Notes under the pieces: generated by a model
The model's input: the letters and a program-made list of their open reading frames with translations, nothing else
Told to the model about the DNA's origin: nothing
Databases searched by the model: none
Shown: positions 1 to 5,665 of the stretch, one piece after another
Position numbering within the stretch: position 1 is the first letter of the stretch
How the letters are laid out: each line of letters starts with the position of its first letter
Program-made: the position numbers and the translations under genes
Assembly (NCBI GenBank): GCA_005883235.1
Contig: VAYE01000049.1
Location: forward strand, 1-17,959
Length of the DNA: 17,959 nt
Source of the DNA: Actinomycetota bacterium
Lineage (GTDB): Bacteria; Actinomycetota; Thermoleophilia; Gaiellales; Gaiellaceae
Direction: 5' to 3'

Positions 1-130
1 GCTTCTCGACGCCGGCGTACGAGAGGCGGATCGCCTTGTGCACGCCCGTGACGCCGACGCGGGAGAGGCCGATCCGCACCTCGGGCGCGGAGGCCTGGAG
101 GTCGTCTGTGAGAAGGTTCCGAGGCTCCAT
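1..130 (-). CDS. folE2: GTP cyclohydrolase FolE2/MptA, N-terminal fragment (runs off the left edge)
   Basis: The reverse strand from position 130 reads as 43 codons starting MEPRNLLTDDLQASAPEVRI, followed by GLSRVGVTGVHKAIRL. The pattern of a short leader, then 'DLQ...PEVRIGLSRVGVTGV', is how the FolE2/MptA (COG1469) family begins. These enzymes open the imidazole ring of GTP to give dihydroneopterin derivatives, the first step towards folate-type pterins and, in some bacteria, queuosine. An in-frame TGA lies four codons upstream (reverse strand, ATG at 130), so this ATG is the first possible start. The catalytic and metal-binding residues lie beyond the window, so this is a family assignment from the N-terminus only. 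The start codon overlaps that of the divergent kinase-like gene by two bases, so there is no separate intergenic promoter region. Archaeal-type MptA versus bacterial FolE2 cannot be told apart here. Confidence 0.7.
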   Translation of the reverse strand, partial: MEPRNLLTDDLQASAPEVRIGLSRVGVTGVHKAIRLSYAGVEK

Positions 131-719
131 GTCCGCCGGTCAGGATACGTCCTTCGCCCGTCTCGTCTCGCTCGCCTGCCACGATCTGCGCACCCCGCTC
201 GCAACCGTGCACGGCTTCGCGCGGACGATCGCGCAGACGGCGGAGCTCGAGGAGCCCGCCGGCCGGTATCTCGAGATGATCGAGGCCGCGTCCCGGCAGC
301 TCGCGCAGCTCCTCGACGAGCTCGGCCTCGCTGCGCGGATCGAGGCCGGCCGCTACGAGCCGACGACGACGCAGGTCGACCTGGGCGAGCTGGCCCGCGC
401 CGCGGCGGCGAGGCTCGACGAGGAGATGGTGCGCGTGGAGGGCGAGGGTGAGGAGGTGACCGTCGACGAGGCCGCGGCGGAGCGCGCGCTCGCGGCGCTC
501 GTCCGCTGCGCGCTTCGGCACGGCGGTCTCGACAGCGTGGACGTGCGCGTGGCCGGTCGCGAGGTCACGGTCTCGCCGATCACCCCTGCGTCGGCGCCCG
601 TCGTCCTCGGCGAGGACCTGCGCGATCTCGGGGCCGCGGTCGCCGTCCGAGCGGTGCGAGCCCTCGGCGGCTCCGTCGAGCTCGCTGGGGACGCGTTGCT
701 CGTCCGCCTGCCCGCGTAG
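129..719 (+). CDS. Small HisKA-type histidine-kinase-like protein with degenerate ATPase domain
   Basis: A 196-aa soluble protein with no sensor or membrane segment. Residues about 8-75 form a HisKA dimerisation/phosphoacceptor helix pair with a clear H-box, ACHDLRTPLATVHGFART (His at about residue 18), and a second helix RYLEMIEAASRQLAQLLDEL. The remainder resembles a HATPase_c domain only in outline. The N-box position reads ALVRCALRHG, with no Asn where kinases have one. No DxGxG G1 box is visible, and the G2-like segment is DLGAAVAVRAVRALGGSVE. It may therefore be a phosphotransfer or scaffold protein rather than an active kinase. The ATG at 129 puts the H-box close to the N-terminus. An in-frame TTG at 36 would add 31 residues that overlap folE2 and look non-conserved. 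No response regulator is next to it. The HisKA call is firm; loss of activity is inferred. Confidence 0.7.
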   Translation: MSAGQDTSFARLVSLACHDLRTPLATVHGFARTIAQTAELEEPAGRYLEMIEAASRQLAQLLDELGLAARIEAGRYEPTTTQVDLGELARAAAARLDEEMVRVEGEGEEVTVDEAAAERALAALVRCALRHGGLDSVDVRVAGREVTVSPITPASAPVVLGEDLRDLGAAVAVRAVRALGGSVELAGDALLVRLPA

Positions 720-766
720 GGCTTGCGCCGTCGCCGCACGGATGGGAAGGTGTCCGCGGTCAACGG

Positions 767-2434
767 ATGCGAGTACCGGCGAGCAACGGAGCGACCTCGG
801 TGCAGGCGATCGCCGGCACGAACGTCGTCCTCTTCGGCATCGACGTCGCAGACGACGCCGTGGCGGGTCTCGCCGGCTTCGGGATCGAGGTCGACGACGG
901 GAGCGGGCACGGCTTCCAGCCGTTGCGGAACCTCCTGCTCTTCGAAGCGAACGACGTCGGCGAGCACCCGGACCACAGCAGCCTGCTGAACCCCTTCCAG
1001 GCGTTCGTCTGGGGCCACTACACCGTCGATCCCGATCACGACTACCGCTATCGCGTGACGTCGCTCCGCGGCACGGCGGGAGCCCTCCAGGCCGGCGACG
1101 TCGTCGAGCTGGCGGTGCGAACGGAGAGCGGGACGAGCGGCGGGCACGCGATCTTCTTCAACCGCGGGCCTTCGGCGGCGCAGGCATACGCGATCAAGTT
1201 CGACAACCAGAATCCACGAGACGTCGGCGCGCCGGCCTGGACGTGGCTCTCACGCGGGCTCGAGGAAGGGCTCCTCGACTTCATCGGCCAGGCGACCGGT
1301 CCGACGTTCGCCCTCCGCGGATCGATCTACGAGTTCCAGTACGAGCCGGTCCTGCAGGCGCTCAAGGCTGCGAGCGGCGCGGGCGCCGACGTCAATATCA
1401 TCTACGACTGCATCCCGAACTCGGCCGGGGAGCCGGTGGACAAGAACCACGCGGCGGCCGACTCGGTCGGCATCCGGCAGACGCTCATGATCGAGCGTAC
1501 GAAAGGTGTCCGGATCTCGCACAACAAGTACCTGGTCCTGCTGGAGAACGGCGAGCCGAAGGCGGTCTGGACCGGCTCGACGAACGTCACCGAGGGCGGC
1601 ATCTTCGGGCACCTGAACGTTGGGCACGCCGTCCGCGACCCTCAGGTGGCGGCGAGCTACCTCGAGCATTGGACGGCGCTGAGCACCGATCCCGACGGGC
1701 CGACGATCAAGGACGCCAACGACCAGAACCTGCCGTCGTTCGACGGCAAACCGCCGGCCGGCGTGACGACCCTCTTCAGCCCGCACCACGATCTCGCCGT
1801 CCTGAACTGGTACGCGAAGCTCATGGACGGCGCCGAGAACAGCGTCTTTCTCACGGCCGCCTTCGGCGTCTCGAAGGAGCTGCGGGCGATCTTCGAGGAG
1901 CACAAGACGTACCTCCGCTACCTCCTGCTCGAGAAGGAGGACGGCACGATCGACACGCTCAGCCGCGATCCGGACAACGTGGTCGCGGCGGGATCGTTCA
2001 TCGGCGACGGCGGCTGGCGGCAGTGGCAGAAGGAGATGCTCGCGCTGATCGGCCTGACCGAGCACGTCCACTTCGTGCACACGAAGATCATGCTGATCGA
2101 TCCGCTCGGGGACGACCCGATCGTGATCACGGGCTCGGCAAACTTCAGCGACGCCTCCACCGACGCCAACGACGAGAACATGCTGGTCATCCGGGGCGAC
2201 AAGTCGGTGGCGGACGTGTACCTGGGCGAGTTCATGCGCACCTTCACCGCCTACCACTTCCGGGGCAAGGTCGGCGTCACCGGCGGCGCGATGGCGCCCA
2301 ACCCGAGCGCGCCCGCGCCCGATCCGCCGGCGAAGCTGTACCTCGACGCGACCGACGGCTGGACCAAGCCGTACTACACGGACGGCGACCCGAAGCAGAA
2401 GGAACGGCTGCTCTTCCGCGCGCCGCCGAGCTAG
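767..2434 (+). CDS. Phospholipase D-superfamily protein with two HKD-like motifs
   Basis: A 555-aa protein. The N-terminal ~130 residues look beta-rich and match no family I recognise. The rest holds two PLD-type half-domains. The first has H252-N-K254 followed by GSTN at 270-273 (the Asp of HxKxxxxD is Leu259). The second has the full motif H438-T-K440-IMLI-D445 followed by GSANFS from 456. Two HKD halves normally form one active site that cleaves phosphodiester bonds through a phospho-histidine intermediate; substrates in the superfamily range from phospholipids to nucleic acids and cannot be told from this sequence. No signal peptide is evident, so a cytosolic location is likely. The ATG at 767 is used because it directly precedes the conserved-looking reading; no strong Shine-Dalgarno is visible. 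The TAG stop shares the CTAG at 2431-2434 with the outermost fpg-tail copy on the other strand. Confidence 0.75.
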   Translation: MRVPASNGATSVQAIAGTNVVLFGIDVADDAVAGLAGFGIEVDDGSGHGFQPLRNLLLFEANDVGEHPDHSSLLNPFQAFVWGHYTVDPDHDYRYRVTSLRGTAGALQAGDVVELAVRTESGTSGGHAIFFNRGPSAAQAYAIKFDNQNPRDVGAPAWTWLSRGLEEGLLDFIGQATGPTFALRGSIYEFQYEPVLQALKAASGAGADVNIIYDCIPNSAGEPVDKNHAAADSVGIRQTLMIERTKGVRISHNKYLVLLENGEPKAVWTGSTNVTEGGIFGHLNVGHAVRDPQVAASYLEHWTALSTDPDGPTIKDANDQNLPSFDGKPPAGVTTLFSPHHDLAVLNWYAKLMDGAENSVFLTAAFGVSKELRAIFEEHKTYLRYLLLEKEDGTIDTLSRDPDNVVAAGSFIGDGGWRQWQKEMLALIGLTEHVHFVHTKIMLIDPLGDDPIVITGSANFSDASTDANDENMLVIRGDKSVADVYLGEFMRTFTAYHFRGKVGVTGGAMAPNPSAPAPDPPAKLYLDATDGWTKPYYTDGDPKQKERLLFRAPPS

Positions 2435-2487
2435 CGGAGCAGCCGCGACAGCCGGCGGTCCTCGAGCACCCGGCCGCCGGTCTGGCA
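2431..2487 (-). pseudogene. Outer, diverged copy of the fpg 3' end (18 codons plus stop)
   Basis: Reads CQTGGRVLEDRRLSRLLR then TAG. Compared with the genuine fpg end it differs at about a dozen codons, but only one change alters the protein (Lys to Glu); the stop is TAG rather than TGA. It has no start of its own and cannot be translated as Fpg. The high share of silent differences suggests it diverged while still part of a selected gene, for example as the original end of this fpg or the end of a related gene. Confidence 0.75.
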
Positions 2488-2585
2488 CTGAGGCACCGCT
2501 TCTGGTGCCGGCGTCAGGACGTGCGGCTTTGCCGCACATCCGTCTGAAACGACCGATCGATCCGCTGGAAGCCGCCGCGTGCTCC

Positions 2586-2642
2586 TCATCGCAAGAGGCG
2601 AGAGAGCCGTCGGTCCTTGAGCACGCGGCCTCCCGTTTGGCA
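2586..2642 (-). pseudogene. Second copy of the fpg 3' end, identical to the real one
   Basis: Encodes CQTGGRVLKDRRLSRLLR and TGA, base-for-base the same as the end of the intact fpg at 2741-2797. It is cut off precisely before the last zinc-finger Cys codon and is preceded on the minus strand by the hairpin ending GCGGTGCCTCAG. It is a recent duplicate with no independent coding capacity. Confidence 0.75.
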
Positions 2643-2646
2643 CTGA

Positions 2647-2696
2647 GGCACCGCTTGCGGTGCCGACGTCAGGTTGTGCGGCTTCGCCGCACAACC
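2647..2696 (-). terminator. Hairpin pair downstream of fpg; possible terminator
   Basis: Positions 2672-2696 form a perfect 11-bp stem with a 3-nt loop, and 2647-2664 form an 8-bp stem with a 2-nt loop. They begin about 45 bp past the fpg stop on the minus strand. No U-tract follows, as is common in GC-rich genomes, so a terminator role is a guess. The same two structures recur 155 bp further on (2517-2541 and 2492-2509), which argues that they belong to the repeat rather than being a dedicated fpg terminator. Confidence 0.4.
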
Positions 2697-2740
2697 GTCT
2701 GAAACGACCGATCGATCCGCTGGAAGCCGCCGCGTGCTCC

Positions 2741-3568
2741 TCATCGCAAGAGGCGAGAGAGCCGTCGGTCCTTGAGCACGCGGCCTCCCGTTTGGCAGTC
2801 GGGGCAGTAGTAGATCGTGTGCTCCTCGAAGTCGACCTGTGCGATCGGCGCGCCGCAGACGTGGCACGGCTGACCGAGCTTGTTGTGGACGCGGTAGGTC
2901 CTCGCGTCGTTCACTCCGCGCTCCCGGAGCTCGAGGCCTCGCTGGAGCTCGCCGTCGATCGCCGCCGACAGCCGCTCGACCTCCTCGCGATCGAGGTCGG
3001 CCGAGAGCGCGTACGGCGACAGCCGCGCCGCGTGCAGGATCTCGTTCGCCCAGGCGCGACCGATCCCGGCGATCAGGCGCTGGTCGCGGAGAAGCGAGTG
3101 CAGCCGGCGGGACTCCTGCGTGCCGAGCTCGGCGAGCCGCTCCGCGCCGAAACCGAGCGCCTCGGGACCGAGGTGGGCGAGCTCTGCCTCGGCCGCTTCG
3201 GGGCTCAGCAGCCAGACTCCGGCTCGCTTCTTCGAGCCGGCCTCGGTGAGCACGAGCCGCGAGCCGCCCTCGAAGACGAGCTGGAACGCGGGCGTCTTCG
3301 GGCCCTTCTCGCCGAAGCGGAGGTAGCGCAGCCGCCCCGCGGTCATCAGGTGGACGAGGACGACGAGCTCGCCGTCGTCGGTCGGGAAGAGCAGCCGCTT
3401 CGCCCGGCGTCGTGCCCCGGCGAGCCGCCGACCCTCGAGCGCGGACAGGGGCGGGTCGTAGGTCTTCAGCGTCGCGACGTGGGCCGGCCCGGCCTTCACG
3501 ATCGGGAACGCCTTGACGGGCTCGTCGAGGGCGCGGCGCCACGCCTCCATCTCGGGAAGCTCGGGCAC
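2741..3568 (-). CDS. fpg: Fpg/Nei-family formamidopyrimidine-DNA glycosylase
   Basis: A 275-aa DNA repair enzyme of the H2TH/zinc-finger glycosylase family, which excises oxidised bases such as FapyG or 8-oxoG and nicks the abasic site. The N-terminus MPELPEME supplies the catalytic Pro (after Met removal) and Glu. K57 in GARRRAKRLLF matches the conserved beta-lysine. The C-terminal zinc finger is C235-x2-C238-x16-C255-x2-C258. The residues before the third Cys read FEEHTIYYC, lacking the Arg usual there in Fpg (RSTHYC-like), so this is a divergent subgroup whose substrate preference is uncertain. A 17-residue tail follows the last Cys, and it is this tail that is duplicated downstream. Start is GTG at 3568; only 17 bp separate it from the divergent asparaginase remnant. 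Confidence 0.9.
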   Translation of the reverse strand: MPELPEMEAWRRALDEPVKAFPIVKAGPAHVATLKTYDPPLSALEGRRLAGARRRAKRLLFPTDDGELVVLVHLMTAGRLRYLRFGEKGPKTPAFQLVFEGGSRLVLTEAGSKKRAGVWLLSPEAAEAELAHLGPEALGFGAERLAELGTQESRRLHSLLRDQRLIAGIGRAWANEILHAARLSPYALSADLDREEVERLSAAIDGELQRGLELRERGVNDARTYRVHNKLGQPCHVCGAPIAQVDFEEHTIYYCPDCQTGGRVLKDRRLSRLLR

Positions 3569-3585
3569 TTAGGGTCTCTTGCGCA

Positions 3586-4327
3586 TTGGAGCCGGTCAGG
3601 GTAGTCGTTCGCCGCGGCGCGATCGTCGAGGCGGTCCACGTCGTCCACGCCGTCGCGGTGCAGGGCGGACGCGTCGTCGCGAGCGCGGGCGACCCCGAGC
3701 TCGTCGCCTTCATGCGCTCGTCCGCGAAGCCGCTCCAGGCGCTTCCGCTCGCGCGTGCGGCACAACTGCTCGGGCAAGCACGCGGGGATGCTCGCCCTCT
3801 GCCGCGCCCGCGGGTGGCCCTTCCGCGGCTACCGGCTCGCCGACCACCCGGTCCAGCAGGGGTGCTTCGCCGAGGTCGCGGCCGCGGCCGAGGTGTCCGC
3901 GGGAGACGTGCCCACGGCGGTCGACGGCTGCGGAGTCGTCACCTTCGCGCTGTCCCTCGAGCGGATGGCGTACGCGTTCTCGCGGCTCGAGTCGCTGGAC
4001 GCGGGCGGGCGCGTCGCGACGGCGATGCGCGCCTACCCGGAGCTGATCCGGGGCGGCGACGCGGCCGACACGCTGCTCATGCGTGGCTTTCCCGGCTGGA
4101 CCGCGAAGGGCGGGGCGGAGGGTCTGCTCTGCACCGTCGGCCCCGACGGCCTGGGCGTCGCGGTCAAGGTCGAGGACGGGAGCGGCCGCGGCGTCCGGCC
4201 GGCGCTCGGCGTCTTCCTCGCCCGGCTCGGTCTCGACCGCGACGCGCTCGAGCGAGCGGCGCTGGGGCGGCTGCCGCTCCTCAACAGCCGTGGCGAGGAA
4301 TGTGGCGAGATCGTGACGGAGCAGTGA
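3586..4327 (+). pseudogene. L-asparaginase II (AnsA/COG4448 type), disrupted by internal deletion and frameshift
   Basis: The first frame (TTG at 3586) gives VVVRRGAIVEAVHVVHAVAV, then GDPELVAFMRSSAKPLQALP up to about 3757. The second frame continues from about 3758 as RHNCSGKHAGMLALCRARGW to the TGA at 4325-4327, including VDGCGVVTFALSLERMAY and WTAKGGAEGLLC. Both parts belong to the AnsA family typified by the Rhizobium etli inducible asparaginase, which hydrolyses asparagine. The SxxK motif (S45, K48) and the zinc-site NCSGKH and DGCG motifs are present. In the family roughly 85-90 residues separate SxxK from NCSGKH; here only about 16 remain, so about 70 codons, including the region of the second catalytic Ser, are gone and the frames no longer match. 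A sequencing error alone would not remove 200 bp, although a misassembly could. No active enzyme is expected. Confidence 0.8.
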
Positions 4328-4336
4328 AAAAATGGG

Positions 4337-4365
4337 TTCCGCTTTTGGCCGTGGCTGTGTACTAT
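4337..4365 (+). promoter_or_regulatory. Candidate promoter for rpoD
   Basis: TACTAT at 4360-4365 is the best -10-like hexamer in the 137-bp leader. With 17-bp spacing the -35 position reads TTCCGC, a poor match. A start near 4372 would leave a leader of about 90 nt before the rpoD ATG. Support is weak and rests on the -10 alone. Confidence 0.3.
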
Positions 4366-4374
4366 CCGGCCACG
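4350..4374. promoter_or_regulatory. Inverted repeat bracketing the putative rpoD -10 box
   Basis: CGTGGC (4350-4355) and GCCACG (4369-4374) are perfect inverted half-sites separated by 13 bp that contain the TACTAT hexamer. A repressor dimer bound here would cover the -10 element. In such GC-rich DNA a 6-bp inverted repeat can arise by chance. Confidence 0.25.
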
Positions 4375-4464
4375 ATCAGGTGAGCCGGGGGCAGTGTGTA
4401 CCGGCTCTTTGCGTGCCTAGGCAGTTCGAGTCCCCGTCCCGCCGAGCGCAGAAAGCCGAGGTCC

Positions 4465-5559
<1,095 letters not shown>

Positions 5560-5584
5560 CTCGGCCAGGTCTCGCCGGGCCGGT

Positions 5585-5653
5585 CGGGGACAGTCCCCGC
5601 TGGCCCAAGCAGACGTGTCCAGGGGCGACGGCGGGGACAGTCCCCGCTGGCCC
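5585..5653. repeat. Two direct copies of a palindromic GGGGACAGTCCCC element between convergent genes; likely two-way terminator
   Basis: A 22-bp string beginning CGGGGACAGTCCCCG and continuing CTGGCCC occurs at 5585-5606 and again at 5632-5653, 47 bp apart. The core is a perfect palindrome around a central A (7+1+7; 8+1+8 in the second copy) and can fold as GGGG-ACAGU-CCCC in RNA from either strand. The 16 bases after each copy are also related (AGACGTGTCCAG versus GGACGTCTCTAG). It fills the 106 bp between rpoD and the opposing glycosyltransferase, where a bidirectional terminator is expected. Confidence 0.7.
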
Positions 5654-5665
5654 GGACGGACGTCT

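Larger units (their letters stand above)
2431..2797 (-). repeat. Tandem 155-bp units, each carrying the 3' end of fpg and a hairpin pair
   Basis: The reverse-strand string encoding CQTGGRV-L-K/E-DRRLSRLLR-stop ends at 2431, 2586 and 2741, exactly 155 bp apart. The copy at 2741 is the true end of fpg. Positions 2541-2642 and 2696-2797 are identical over 102 bp; the outer copy (2431-2540) is diverged. Between successive fpg tails each unit holds a linker with GATCGATC and two palindromes (2672-2696 and 2647-2664, matched by 2517-2541 and 2492-2509). On the minus strand the unit junction is CTCAG followed by TGCCA, whereas in the real gene TGCCA is preceded by CCCGAC. This region also accounts for the only gap of about 300 bases without an intact gene (2435-2740). 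It is either a local tandem duplication or successive insertions of a small palindromic element; no transposase is nearby. Confidence 0.85.

Noticed and set aside
2586..3713. A longer minus-strand frame running through fpg and ending in the duplicated fpg tail
   Set aside because: It passes through fpg in the wrong frame; only the tail is real coding-like sequence and it is explained by the 155-bp repeat.
4416..4440. GGCAGTTCGAGTCCCCG upstream of rpoD, resembling a tRNA T-arm
   Set aside because: Only two of the five T-stem pairs form and no acceptor, D or anticodon arm is found upstream; chance resemblance or an unrecognisable remnant.
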